DNA of 62,962 nt from assembly GCA_019351995.1 (NCBI GenBank), contig JABBOD010000015.1:1-62962 (forward strand). Direction: 5' to 3'. The notes beneath the pieces are model-generated. The model had not been told where the DNA came from and searched no databases. It was given only the letters and a program-made list of their open reading frames with translations. The position numbers and the translations under genes were made by a program. The stretch comes from Acidobacteriota bacterium (GTDB lineage Bacteria; Actinomycetota; Actinomycetes; Actinomycetales; Microbacteriaceae). This document shows, piece after piece, positions 51,503 to 62,949 of the stretch; position 1 is the first letter of the stretch, and the number at the start of each line of letters is the position of its first letter.

Positions 51503-51530
51503 GGGTGGGCGCCCCGAGGGGCGCCCACCC
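51503..51530. terminator. Perfect GC-rich hairpin between substrate-binding gene and dppB
   Basis: GGGTGGGCGCCCC (51503-51515) and GGGGCGCCCACCC (51518-51530) form a 13-bp perfect stem with a minimal loop. On the minus strand, the direction of transcription here, no U-run follows, so it is more likely an mRNA-stabilising or partial-attenuation hairpin than a full terminator. It would keep the binding-protein transcript abundant relative to downstream genes. Confidence 0.75.
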
Positions 51531-51549
51531 GTTTTCAGATTGCTTCTAC

Positions 51550-53325
51550 TTACTTCGTGACGTACATGCCGCCGAGGTCCGGGTAGTAGCTGGACGCGAC
51601 ATCCGGAAGGAAGCCACCCAACTTGGACCCGTGGATGAAGTAGTTGCTCTGGTTGGCCAGCGGCACGTATGCACCGTCCGCCTCGGCGACCTGGTCGGCC
51701 TGGTTGAGCAGCTTCTGCTGCTCAGCCGTGTCGGTCGATGCCGTCGCCTGCTTGATCAGAGCGTCCACCTTCGAGTTGCTGTAGAACCCGTAGTTGAATC
51801 CGACGCCGAAGGTCGCACCCTTCGGGTTCGACTGCAGGATCGGCGGGATCACCGCGAACAGGGACGGCCAGTCAGCTGCCCAGCCCGAGTAGAACACGTC
51901 GATCGGCTTCGGGTCCGCACCCACCTGGGCGTAGTAGCCCGGCTTCGCGTCCTTCGAGATCGGCATCAGGGTGACCTTGAAACCGGCCTTCTCCCAACCA
52001 CTCTGGAGCACCGCTGCGACCTGCTCGATCACCGTCGAGGTGTCGGCGAACGCGAAGCGGATCGTCGGCGTCGGGTTGCTCGTCTTGGCGAGCAGCGCCT
52101 TCGCCGCAGCCGGGTCACCGGCCGGGTTGTTGTTCGCCGTCGACGGGTTCGGCTGGAAGCCCGGGATCGCGCCGGCGACGATGGTCGACGTCGGAGTTCC
52201 CCACTTGCTTCCACCGTTGGCCTTGATCACACCGGCCTGGTCGGTTGCCTTGATGATCGCGTTTCGCACGTTCGGGTCGGTGATCGTGTTGGAGTTGATC
52301 ATGAGGAACCGGGTGTACGGCGAAGTGCTGGTCACAACTCGGCTCGACATGCTGCTGGCGATCTCGGAGTACTTGTCCGAGGGGATGTTCGCCATGCTGA
52401 ACGCGGAGCTGTCGGCCCCCGAGTTGGCGATCAGCCGAGCGGCGATCGTCTCGGCGCTGTCGACGAAGGAGATCTTCACCGTGTCGGGGTACGCCCCGCG
52501 AACGGTGGTGCTGTCCGTCGACGGCGAGTAGTTCGAGTTGCGAACGAAGGTGCCGCCCGCCTGCGAGTCGAACGTGGTGCCCTGCAGCTTGTACGGGCCG
52601 TCCGAGTTGATCGTGAAGAGGTTCGCCGTGCCCTTGTCGAAGGACTTCTCGTAGGGGTCGGTCGTGAACAGCGCAGCTGCGGCGTATGGGAAGTCCGGCC
52701 ACGCGTTCTGGAAGTGGTAGGTGATCGTGTTCCCGGAGCAGGAGGCCGCGGCGTCGAAGTGCTTCTGCGCGTCAGCGGTTCCGGTCAGCGGACCAACGTA
52801 CTTGGTCGAGAGGTCGTAGCTCGGGTCGGCCGGGTCGATCAGGTTGTACCCGCCGGATCCGAAGTAGACCGTGCCAACACCGCCGCCGGGCGAGACCAAC
52901 GACGGGTCATACGACCGCGAAAGGCCGTACTGCAGATCGGCACAGGTGATCGCGGTGCCGTCCTGCCACTTCATGCCGCTCTTCAGCGTGTATGACCAGG
53001 TCTTGCCACCGTCCTTCGTCGTGCCGGTGTCGGTCGCGAGGTCGGGAACCACCTTGGGGTTCTTGTTGCTGCTGATCGGCAGGGCGGTCAGACCGCGGTA
53101 GACCAGGCGACGGAAACCGGCGATCTCCTCACCGAGGTAGACACCCACCGGGTCGGTGGCCGTGAACTGCCCTGAGGTGTCGAGCCAGGTGATGGTTCCG
53201 CCCTTGGTGGGGCCGGACGATGTCGAGCTCGGGCTAGTTCCGCCGCTCGAACATGCTGCGAGCGCGACCGCGAGTGCGCCGCTGATCGCGACCACCCCGA
53301 CTCGCGACAACAACTTCTTGGTCAT
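51550..53325 (-). CDS. dppA: ABC peptide transporter substrate-binding lipoprotein (family 5)
   Basis: A 591-aa family 5 solute-binding protein. The signal peptide ends in the lipobox LAACSS, so it is a lipoprotein on the outer face. SBP_bac_5 features: VVPDLATD, WSYTLKSGMKWQDGTAITCADL, and the C-terminal ADWPS region. It binds peptides or a similar ligand; specificity cannot be read. ATG 53325 has AAGGAG 9 nt upstream, a leader-type start. The much longer open frame beyond the ATG overlaps dppC and has no family sequence. Confidence 0.93.
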   Translation of the reverse strand: MTKKLLSRVGVVAISGALAVALAACSSGGTSPSSTSSGPTKGGTITWLDTSGQFTATDPVGVYLGEEIAGFRRLVYRGLTALPISSNKNPKVVPDLATDTGTTKDGGKTWSYTLKSGMKWQDGTAITCADLQYGLSRSYDPSLVSPGGGVGTVYFGSGGYNLIDPADPSYDLSTKYVGPLTGTADAQKHFDAAASCSGNTITYHFQNAWPDFPYAAAALFTTDPYEKSFDKGTANLFTINSDGPYKLQGTTFDSQAGGTFVRNSNYSPSTDSTTVRGAYPDTVKISFVDSAETIAARLIANSGADSSAFSMANIPSDKYSEIASSMSSRVVTSTSPYTRFLMINSNTITDPNVRNAIIKATDQAGVIKANGGSKWGTPTSTIVAGAIPGFQPNPSTANNNPAGDPAAAKALLAKTSNPTPTIRFAFADTSTVIEQVAAVLQSGWEKAGFKVTLMPISKDAKPGYYAQVGADPKPIDVFYSGWAADWPSLFAVIPPILQSNPKGATFGVGFNYGFYSNSKVDALIKQATASTDTAEQQKLLNQADQVAEADGAYVPLANQSNYFIHGSKLGGFLPDVASSYYPDLGGMYVTK

Positions 53326-53420
53326 TGTCAGGTTCTCCTTGGTGTTGGTTTGACGTGCTGTGTGCGCGCCCGATCCGCGACGGGAAGTCGCGGAGGTTGA
53401 AAAGTCGGTGTGCTCGGCGT

Positions 53421-54446
53421 TCAACGATTCGACTTCGGGTCGAGCGCGTCGCGCAGGCCATCGCCGAGCAGGTTGAACGAGACGACGATCAGCACGAGGA
53501 GGAACGCCGGAGCGATGAAGTAGAGGAAGTCCGCCGATGCGTACTGGAGCGACGACTTGAGGATGTTTCCGAGCGTCGGGGTCGGCGGGTTGACCGAGAT
53601 GCCGAGGTACGACAACGCCGCCTCCGCTGACACATAGGCGGGGAGGATGAGCGTGAACTGGACCAGGATCGGCGCCCAGAGGTTCGGCAGGATCTCCTTG
53701 AAGTAGAGCCGGCTGTTGCCCGCACCGAGCAAGCGAGCCGCGTCGATGAACTCCCGTTCTCGAAGACTCAACACCTGACCGCGGATGATTCGTGTGACCG
53801 ACGGCCACCCGAAGATGCCGAGAACGAAGATCACGTACGTCGCCTGTGCCGGGTCTCCCTTGGGGATGTGCAGCGACCCCGTGAGCCACGCGACGACGAC
53901 ACCCGACAGCGCCAGCAGCATGAGGGTCTGCGGGAAGCACAGCACCAGATCGACCAGTCGGCCGATGAGGGTGTCGGCCCAACTCCTGCTCATTCCGGCG
54001 ATGATTCCCAACACGACGCCGACGACGACCGAGAACACGGCGGCGGCCGAGGAGATCAGCAGGGAGAGGGTCAGGCCGAACCAGACCCGGCTGAGGGTGT
54101 CGCGGCCGATGCCCGGCTCGACTCCGAATGGGTGTGCCCAACTGACCCCGGCGGCACCGCCGGCCGGGAGACCGTTGTCGCCGATGAGGTTCTGATGAGG
54201 CGTATAGGGATCGAGCACACCGGCGGCGACGAGGATCGGCGCGAGGATCGCGAGTACCACGTAGACCGCCACCACGATCGCGCCGAACCAAGTCTTCTTG
54301 TCGGAGCGAAACCGCGCCCAGGCCAGTTGCCTAGGCGAGCGGCTGACGACGGTGCTGGAACGAGGAGCACCCGGACCACCCGGGGCGAAAACGGTCTCGT
54401 TCGCCGTGACTTCGGCAGCGAACTCCCCGGGGGGCAGCGTTGACAT
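53421..54446 (-). CDS. dppC: ABC peptide transporter permease (DppC/OppC)
   Basis: A 341-aa inner-membrane permease. It has a cytosolic N-terminus (about 40 residues) and six helices; typical points are HPFGVEPGIGRDTLSRVWFG and the EAA-like loop EFIDAARLLGAGNSRLYFKEILPNLWAP. ATG 54446 has AGGAG 5 nt upstream. It is the first gene of the operon, ahead of the binding protein, so gene order is C-A-B-D-F rather than the usual A-B-C-D-F. Confidence 0.93.
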   Translation of the reverse strand: MSTLPPGEFAAEVTANETVFAPGGPGAPRSSTVVSRSPRQLAWARFRSDKKTWFGAIVVAVYVVLAILAPILVAAGVLDPYTPHQNLIGDNGLPAGGAAGVSWAHPFGVEPGIGRDTLSRVWFGLTLSLLISSAAAVFSVVVGVVLGIIAGMSRSWADTLIGRLVDLVLCFPQTLMLLALSGVVVAWLTGSLHIPKGDPAQATYVIFVLGIFGWPSVTRIIRGQVLSLREREFIDAARLLGAGNSRLYFKEILPNLWAPILVQFTLILPAYVSAEAALSYLGISVNPPTPTLGNILKSSLQYASADFLYFIAPAFLLVLIVVSFNLLGDGLRDALDPKSNR

Positions 54447-54764
54447 CGCGACTCCTAGCGAGAGCCCGCGCTACGCGGGTTCATCGAGCCGATCAGCTGC
54501 ACAGATTTTCTCCCCAGAACGGTGGCGGATTCTTAACAGATCTTCAGCCGATATCAGCTGAACACAAGTACACACTGACCCTAATCAGGGGGACCGTAGT
54601 TCCCAAAACCAGAGACAGAATCGTTACACGGCGGAAACGCGTTTTGAGGAATCTTGCGCCGCTCTAGTATTTGTGCAAAATCGACGCGTGATTTGCTCGT
54701 TTCCTGCGCAGAACTCTGGACACCGGGTGAAATCTTGCCGAACTCGCCGCGTAACATTCCTTGC
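54447..54764. promoter_or_regulatory. 318-bp divergent regulatory region of the dpp operon and the CPBP gene
   Basis: No gene fits here. The middle is AT-richer than the window average and holds the inverted repeat TTCAGC-N8-GCTGAA (54543-54562). The minus strand must carry the promoter and leader of dppC (AGGAG just before its ATG). TAACAT at 54752-54757 belongs to the CPBP gene. I see no further assignable element. Confidence 0.55.
54752..54757 (+). promoter_or_regulatory. -10 box, leaderless promoter of the CPBP gene
   Basis: TAACAT ends 7 nt before GTG 54765. Confidence 0.55.
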
Positions 54765-55568
54765 GTGAGCGCGTCGGCATCCACGTCTGCCCCCGCGATC
54801 GATGGCCCGTCCCGCGGTCGCATCTGGTGGGAGATCGCCATCGTGCTCGCGCTGTCGCTCGGCCAGTACGCGATCTACGCGATCGTGCAGTTGGCCGACA
54901 GCCTGACCCGACCCACACCGCTGTCGCAGCAGACCACCACCCTCAACCCCACGCTGAACAGTCGAGAGGTCTTCGACCTCATCTATCAGCTGCTCGCGCT
55001 GATCTTCGACGTGGCGCCCGTGGTGCTGGTCTGCTTCCTGCTCTGGAACCGCACCGCTCCGCACCTGTCGCGTCTCGGGATCGACGCTCGACGGCCGCTC
55101 AGCGACACAGGGCGCGGAGTGCTGCTGGTGCTGGTGATTGGTATCCCGGGCATCGTCGTCTACCTGGGGGGGAAAGCTCTCGGATGGGGGCTCACCGTCG
55201 ACGCCGCGGGCCTCAACTCGTACTGGTGGACCATCCCCGTGCTGCTCCTGTCGGCGTTGCGCGCGGGGCTGCAGGAAGAGGTCATCATCCTCGGCTACCT
55301 CTTCGAGCGGCTGCGGCAGCTGGGCTGGGGCCGCTGGCAGATCATCGTGACCGCGGCGATCCTCCGCGGGAGCTACCACCTCTATCAGGGCTTCGGTGCG
55401 TTCGTCGGCAACTTTCTGATGGGGGTGCTGTTCGGCTTCCTGTACACCCGCACCCGACGCGTGCTGCCCTTCGTGATCGCACACTTCCTTCTCGATGCCG
55501 CGATCTTCGTCGGCTATCCGTGGGCGGTGGCGACCTTCCCCGGGCTCTTCGGGGTGGCGCCCCGCTAG
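54765..55568 (+). CDS. CPBP family intramembrane metalloprotease (CAAX protease/Abi)
   Basis: A 267-aa polytopic protein with about seven membrane helices and the CPBP motifs: QEEVIILGYLFERLR (Glu-Glu...Arg) near residue 170, RGSYHLYQG (His) near residue 203, and HFLLDA (His) near residue 243. Members cleave prenylated or other membrane proteins, or act in bacteriocin self-protection. GTG 54765 is fixed by TAACAT; the longer frame upstream is not family sequence. The polytopic membrane protein gene follows 28 bp later. Confidence 0.9.
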   Translation: MSASASTSAPAIDGPSRGRIWWEIAIVLALSLGQYAIYAIVQLADSLTRPTPLSQQTTTLNPTLNSREVFDLIYQLLALIFDVAPVVLVCFLLWNRTAPHLSRLGIDARRPLSDTGRGVLLVLVIGIPGIVVYLGGKALGWGLTVDAAGLNSYWWTIPVLLLSALRAGLQEEVIILGYLFERLRQLGWGRWQIIVTAAILRGSYHLYQGFGAFVGNFLMGVLFGFLYTRTRRVLPFVIAHFLLDAAIFVGYPWAVATFPGLFGVAPR

Positions 55569-55596
55569 GCTCCGCCGGCACCGCAACAATGGTGCG

Positions 55597-56769
55597 ATGA
55601 CCGCGACCCCGATGACGTGGCCGACCGTTCCGGCGAGGTGGCGTGGCCCGCTGACCGCCGTGTTCGCGGCCCTCGCCGCCGTGGGGATCGTGGTCAACAC
55701 CCTCGTCGCAACCTCCGTCGCGTCACAACCTCTCGATTTCACCTTCTTCGGCAAGCCGGGCGCTGACCTCCTGCTCGGGCAGTGGACAGGGATGTACCAG
55801 GATCCGCTCATCCAGGCCGGCCCCTTCGAGCTCGCCTTCTGGGGCATCCCCTGGCTTCTCGGCGTGGCCGGCACCGCCGCATGGTCGACCTTCTGCATCG
55901 TCGCCGCGATCCTGCTCTCGGTGGCACTGTTCGCGGTGTGCCGATGGCTGCTGCGGACGGTCACCCCGAGTTGGAGCACTCCCCTCGCAGCGGGTGTCAC
56001 CGCGTTCGCCGCGCTCGGCCTCGTCACCACCCGTTCCCTCAGCAGCGGTCACCCCGCGGAGTTCGCCATCCCCCTGATGTGGGTCGTGGCGGCGCAACTC
56101 GCCCGACGCGACCGGCCGCTGGCGGCGGCAGCCATTCTCGCGGCGACGACGGGATGGGAGGTGTGGGGCGTCCTCGGGGTTCCACTCCTGCTGCTCGCGC
56201 CCCGGATCGACGGGCGCACGATCTGGCGTTCGGCACTCGGCGGTATCGGAGTTCTTGCGCTGCTGTACCTGCCGTTCTTCCTGCTCGGTCCCATGAGAAT
56301 GTTCGCCTTTGCCTGGCCGATCTATCCGGGCACGCTTGCGCACCTGCTCTTCCCGGGCATCGCCACCTTCAGCTGGCCGATGCGACTCGCACAGGGGGTT
56401 CTGGCGGTCGGCGCGGGTGCCACGATGGCCATGCTGCTGCGTCGCCGCGCCGACGCCGTCTGGCTCAGCCTGCTCGCCGTGTGCGTCATCCGGCTTTTTC
56501 TCGATCCGGTTCTCGCCGGCTACTACGTGATCCCGCCCGAGATGCTCGCGCTGCTCGGGGCGGCATTCGCGATTGCTCAGCGAGCACTGCCGACCCTGGT
56601 GCTGTGTGTGGCGATGGCGAATGTGCTCACCGACGCTCGGTTGACCCTCCTCAGCGCGAGCATCCTGGTGGTGCTCACCGCCGCGACCGCGGTCGTCGTC
56701 ACGCGTCGTGACGGCACCCGCCAGAACGCGGTAGACAGGACGGTCTCGGGATCACCGACGCGCGGATAG
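55597..56769 (+). CDS. Polytopic membrane protein, possibly GT-C-like
   Basis: A 390-aa protein with about 10 membrane segments. After the first helix there is an external loop with FGKPGADLLLGQWTGMYQDPLIQAGPFE, reminiscent of GT-C glycosyltransferase loops but without a clear catalytic motif. No firm family. ATG 55597 has AACAAT 6 nt upstream, a weak -10 candidate. It lies 28 bp after the CPBP gene and ends 10 bp before the chosen peroxiredoxin start. Confidence 0.75.
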   Translation: MTATPMTWPTVPARWRGPLTAVFAALAAVGIVVNTLVATSVASQPLDFTFFGKPGADLLLGQWTGMYQDPLIQAGPFELAFWGIPWLLGVAGTAAWSTFCIVAAILLSVALFAVCRWLLRTVTPSWSTPLAAGVTAFAALGLVTTRSLSSGHPAEFAIPLMWVVAAQLARRDRPLAAAAILAATTGWEVWGVLGVPLLLLAPRIDGRTIWRSALGGIGVLALLYLPFFLLGPMRMFAFAWPIYPGTLAHLLFPGIATFSWPMRLAQGVLAVGAGATMAMLLRRRADAVWLSLLAVCVIRLFLDPVLAGYYVIPPEMLALLGAAFAIAQRALPTLVLCVAMANVLTDARLTLLSASILVVLTAATAVVVTRRDGTRQNAVDRTVSGSPTRG

Positions 56770-56772
56770 GAT
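56767..56772 (+). promoter_or_regulatory. -10 box, leaderless promoter of the peroxiredoxin gene
   Basis: TAGGAT overlaps the stop of the preceding gene and ends 7 nt before ATG 56780. It overlaps the ATG at 56771, which argues against that earlier start. Confidence 0.6.
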
Positions 56773-56779
56773 GACCTCC

Positions 56780-57301
56780 ATGGGGGCACTTGAGGTCGGA
56801 GATCGCGCGCCGGAGTTCCGCTTACCGGGCATGCGCATGGTGGATGGGCGCTTCGAGCGCGACGAATACTCGCTGAGTTCGCGCGCCGGACGAGGCCCCG
56901 TGGTGTTGGCTTTCTATCCGCTGGACCAGAGCAAGGTCTGCACCGAGCAGCTGTGCAGCTATCAGGATGACTTCGCCGGCTTCGAAGAACTCGGGGCCGA
57001 GGTCTGGGGCATCAGCCTGCAGGGCGTCGAGAGCCACGAGGATTTCGCGGTGAAGAACGGACTCACCTTCCCGCTGCTCGCCGACCACCGGAACGGTGTC
57101 GGCGCGGCGTACGGGGTTGCTCTCGGGGGCAGCATCCTGCGTCGCTCGGTGTTCATCATCGACGGCGACGGGATCATCCGCTGGAAGCACGTCGCGATGC
57201 TCGGCTTCACCTACCGTCGCTCGACCGAGATCAAGGCGCAGATCCTGCGGCTCTTCCCGGCGCCGTCTGGCAACGCGTTCGCGTTCGCCCCACCCGCGTA
57301 G
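56780..57301 (+). CDS. Peroxiredoxin (AhpC/TSA, Bcp-like)
   Basis: A 173-aa thiol peroxidase reducing H2O2 and organic peroxides. The peroxidatic site is FYPLDQSKVCTEQLC: P47, S51 and C54 fit the PxxxS/TxxC motif, and C59 gives the C-x4-C pair of atypical 2-Cys Bcp proteins. SVFIIDGDGIIRWKH completes the thioredoxin fold. The reductant is probably thioredoxin. I chose ATG 56780 over ATG 56771 because of the TAGGAT box. Confidence 0.88.
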   Translation: MGALEVGDRAPEFRLPGMRMVDGRFERDEYSLSSRAGRGPVVLAFYPLDQSKVCTEQLCSYQDDFAGFEELGAEVWGISLQGVESHEDFAVKNGLTFPLLADHRNGVGAAYGVALGGSILRRSVFIIDGDGIIRWKHVAMLGFTYRRSTEIKAQILRLFPAPSGNAFAFAPPA

Positions 57302-57316
57302 CCCTCCGTCCGTTTT

Positions 57317-57388
57317 CGCGAGCGCGGGGTTCGCGCGTGAGCGCGGGGCATGCGCGCGCCGCATTCGTGCGCCAACCCCGCGCTCGCG
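57317..57388. terminator. 15-bp perfect inverted repeat between convergent genes
   Basis: CGCGAGCGCGGGGTT (57317-57331) pairs perfectly with AACCCCGCGCTCGCG (57374-57388) across a 42-bp loop. A third partial copy, GAGCGCGGGG, is at 57339-57348. It fills the gap between the peroxiredoxin and gcvP stop codons and could end transcription in both directions. There is no U-run, so it may instead be a dispersed repeat. Confidence 0.6.
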
Positions 57389-57396
57389 GGTGGAGG

Positions 57397-60294
<2,898 letters not shown>

Positions 60295-60310
60295 TGGAGT
60301 TAACGCGTCC

Positions 60311-60682
60311 CTAATCCGTCAGTGCCGCGTACTCGGCGGCGGTCAGCAGCGTGGGCAGTTCGGAGAACCGCACCTTGATCATCCAGGCGTCACCGAAGGG
60401 ATCCGCATTGACGAGGTCCGGCTGATCGATGACGGCCTGGTTGATCTCGACCACCTCACCCGCGACCGGGGCGAACAGCTCACCGACCGACTTGGTCGAC
60501 TCGATCTCGCCGACAACCGTGCTGGCGCTGATGGTGGAGCCGACCTTCGGGAGGTCGACGTACACGACATCGCCCAGCTTCTCGGCCGCGTATGCGGTGA
60601 TGCCGACGGTGGCGACATCGCCGTTGACGGCGATCCACTCGTGGTCGGCGGTGTAGTGCAGATCGGCGGCAGGCTCGGTCAT
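60311..60682 (-). CDS. gcvH: Glycine cleavage system H protein
   Basis: A 123-aa lipoyl carrier. The lipoylated lysine is K64 in [10 protein letters not shown], within the EIESTK motif; [19 protein letters not shown] is typical. It shuttles the methylamine group from GcvP to GcvT. I chose ATG 60682, where the family starts; the longer frame is gcvT antisense-like sequence. It lies 13 bp after gcvT. Confidence 0.95.
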   Translation of the reverse strand: MTEPAADLHYTADHEWIAVNGDVATVGITAYAAEKLGDVVYVDLPKVGSTISASTVVGEIESTKSVGELFAPVAGEVVEINQAVIDQPDLVNADPFGDAWMIKVRFSELPTLLTAAEYAALTD

Positions 60683-60695
60683 GATGACTCTCTCT

Positions 60696-61880
60696 TTAGA
60701 CGGCGCGGCGTGAATAGAAGGGCAGGGAGACGACGGATGCCGGCACGCGTGTGCCGCGGACATCCAGGTGCAGGACGGTACCGACTTCGGCGAAATCGGG
60801 ATCGACATAGGCCAGCGCCACGGGAACGCCGAGGGTCGGCGACAGGGCACCCGAAGTAACGGTTCCGATGACGTGGGCGCTGTCCGGCAGCACGATCGAG
60901 TACCCGGCGCGACCGGCGCGTTTGCCCTCGGCGATCAGGCCGACCAGCACACGGGCATCGCCGGCCGGGCCTTCCTCGATCGCGGCGCGGCCGACGAAGT
61001 CGCCCTCCTTCGAGAGCGCGACGACTTTGCCGAGTCCAGCCTGTTCGGGGAACGTCTCGGTGTTGAGCTCGTGGCCGTAGAGCGGCATCCCGGCCTCCAG
61101 GCGCAGGGTGTCGCGGGCGGCAAGACCGGCGGGAATGAGCCCGGAGCCTCCGCCTGTTTCGAGCAGCGCAACCCAGAGTTCGGCCGCGGCAACGGGGCCG
61201 AGATAGAACTCGAAGCCGTCCTCGCCCGTGTACCCCGTGCGGGCCACGAGCACATTGTGGCCGCGGAAGTCGGACGGGATCGCGCGGTAGTAGCGCAGCC
61301 CATCCAAACCGGGCACGTCGAAGCCCTCGACATTGCGAAGGATCTCCTCCGCGATCGGCCCCTGCAGCGCGATGAGGGCGATGTCGTCGGACTCGTCTTC
61401 GACGAGGCAGTCGAAGATCGAGCAGCGGTCCCGCAGCTCCTTGGCAACCAGCGCGCGATTACTCGCATTGGCGACGACGAGATAGCGGTCGTCGCCGGTC
61501 CGATAGACGACCAGGTCATCCAGGATGCCGCCATCGCGCGCCAGCAGCAGGGAGTACTTGGCCTGCCCCTCGGCGATCGCGCTCAGCTTGCCCGCGAGCG
61601 CGTAGTCGAGCGCTTCTGCGGCCTCCGGACCGACCACCAGGATCTCGCCCATGTGACTCAAGTCGAACAGCCCGGCTGCGGTGCGAACCGCGTGATGCTC
61701 TGCCAGGTCGGAGCTGTACCGCACGGGCATCTGCCAGCCCGCGAAGTCGGTGAACAGGGCGCCGGCTTCGACGTGCAACTCGTGCAACGGGCTCAGCAAC
61801 TCATCGAAGGGGGCATCGGCGGCCTCGGGTGTTCCCGGTTCGGGCTGCGTCGACGGGAGGGGGGGCTGGCGATCGGACAT
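60696..61880 (-). CDS. gcvT: Glycine cleavage system T protein (aminomethyltransferase)
   Basis: A 394-aa folate-dependent aminomethyltransferase that releases ammonia and forms methylene-THF. Visible: [34 protein letters not shown] and [17 protein letters not shown]. The first 25 residues are a Pro/Ala-rich extension. ATG 61880 is preceded by AGGAGAG. It heads the operon directly downstream of the glycine riboswitch. Confidence 0.95.
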   Translation of the reverse strand: MSDRQPPLPSTQPEPGTPEAADAPFDELLSPLHELHVEAGALFTDFAGWQMPVRYSSDLAEHHAVRTAAGLFDLSHMGEILVVGPEAAEALDYALAGKLSAIAEGQAKYSLLLARDGGILDDLVVYRTGDDRYLVVANASNRALVAKELRDRCSIFDCLVEDESDDIALIALQGPIAEEILRNVEGFDVPGLDGLRYYRAIPSDFRGHNVLVARTGYTGEDGFEFYLGPVAAAELWVALLETGGGSGLIPAGLAARDTLRLEAGMPLYGHELNTETFPEQAGLGKVVALSKEGDFVGRAAIEEGPAGDARVLVGLIAEGKRAGRAGYSIVLPDSAHVIGTVTSGALSPTLGVPVALAYVDPDFAEVGTVLHLDVRGTRVPASVVSLPFYSRRAV

Positions 61881-61924
61881 GGGCGACGAGTTCTCTCCTG
61901 CGCGCGGTGAATGGCTGCGGTGAA

Positions 61925-62110
61925 CTCCCCCTCTGTCATGGTGCCTGAGAGCTTCACTCGCGCCGACGCGCTCTGCGAGTTTTCACCGTGGGCGGCTCCC
62001 CGTGGAGCGCTTTTCAGAGTGGCCTGGACAATGCGGTACACGTACCTGAGAGATTGGCGGGGAGGCTTGCTCCTTCGGTGCCGCCTTGATTCTGCTGACG
62101 GCTCTCCCGC
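61925..62110 (-). ncRNA. Tandem glycine riboswitch
   Basis: Two glycine aptamers in series lie in the leader of gcvT. The minus-strand RNA begins GCGGGAGAGC (62110). The conserved CUCUCAGG appears twice, at plus-strand 62045-62052 and 61944-61951. The aptamer 2 end CAGAGGGGGAG (61925-61935) is also clear. Tandem aptamers in front of gcv operons turn expression on when glycine is high. The expression platform must lie in the 44 nt between 61925 and the gcvT start; I do not see a clear terminator there, so translational control is possible. Confidence 0.92.
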
Positions 62111-62193
62111 ATCGCGTGCGGCCCTGTTTTCGATTGTGGGGTCAGCCTAGCAAGCGGGTGTGACGCGCACGTCATCTGCCACCGTTCATGGAC

Positions 62194-62949
62194 CTATCCG
62201 ACCCGGCGCGCCTCGCGAAACGCCCGACGCCTCACGCGGAAACCGGCATGACCCCGAATGGTCACGATGCCGACCGTGACGACCCAGGCGACCCACGGAA
62301 AGGTCGCCGTGAGCGTCACCCCGACACCCCCGGAGGAGAACCAGTCACGGTCGCTCGTGCCCCCGAAGATGGTGCCGAGCCCGAACACCTGAAGCGCCGC
62401 GACGGCCCACGCGACGATGCCCGTCCAGCGGGGCAGGGCGCCGGACGCCAGCACGACATAGCCGGATGACGCCGAGATCAGAGCCAGCAGCACACAGCCC
62501 GTCGCCCCGAACATCACCGCATGACCCTCGGTGAGGGCTCGGATCGCCGACGCGTCGGGCACGAGGTGGACCACGTCGAGCGCCGAACCCGCCTCCATCG
62601 CGTCGCCGACCATGGTGATCGCCACGAAGACCAGACCGGCGCCGAAGCCGAGGTCCGCAATCCACTGCAGGTCGTGGCGCGCGTGCGTGATGATCTGCCG
62701 GAAGCCGGCGAGAAACACGATGATGCTCGCCATCAGCACGGTGTCGATGAGGACGATGGTCAGGATCATCGTGTGGTGCGCGACGAAATACGCCACCAGC
62801 GCATCCGAGCGGTCGAGCTCCGGACGCGGGCCGATCACCTGGTGCAGCACGAACTCGGTCAGGAGCAGCCCGGCGACCAGGAGTGCGGCGACGCCCGTCC
62901 AGCGCTTGACGTCCGGCGTGTTGGTGGGGTGGACGTCCGGTATCGACAT
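62194..62949 (-). CDS. Polytopic membrane protein, unknown function
   Basis: A 251-aa protein with about six membrane helices (roughly residues 17-37, 55-80, 95-115, 140-160, 168-188, 205-230). It resembles DUF4386-type proteins in layout (HHTMILTIVLIDTVLMASIIVFLAGF ... GHAVMFGATGCVL), but I cannot assign it firmly. ATG 62949 has GAGG 6 nt upstream. The gap between its stop and the riboswitch (62111-62193) holds no gene that I can see and must contain the gcv promoter. Confidence 0.75.
   Translation of the reverse strand: MSIPDVHPTNTPDVKRWTGVAALLVAGLLLTEFVLHQVIGPRPELDRSDALVAYFVAHHTMILTIVLIDTVLMASIIVFLAGFRQIITHARHDLQWIADLGFGAGLVFVAITMVGDAMEAGSALDVVHLVPDASAIRALTEGHAVMFGATGCVLLALISASSGYVVLASGALPRWTGIVAWAVAALQVFGLGTIFGGTSDRDWFSSGGVGVTLTATFPWVAWVVTVGIVTIRGHAGFRVRRRAFREARRVG

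Noticed and set aside
51503..51530. Rho-independent terminator read on the plus strand (followed by GTTTTC)
   Set aside because: No plus-strand gene ends here; transcription in this region is on the minus strand.
50320..52995. 891-codon plus-strand frame opposite the ABC transporter genes
   Set aside because: Spans three real minus-strand genes and the hairpin; composition is that of a shadow frame.
53326..54291. N-terminal extension of the substrate-binding protein frame up to 54291
   Set aside because: The extension overlaps dppC and is non-family sequence; ATG 53325 has an AAGGAG site and starts a classic lipoprotein signal peptide.
54765..55568. Bacteriocin immunity or abortive-infection system based on the CPBP protein
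   Set aside because: No bacteriocin-like peptide or partner gene is adjacent; the CPBP family is broad and mostly housekeeping.
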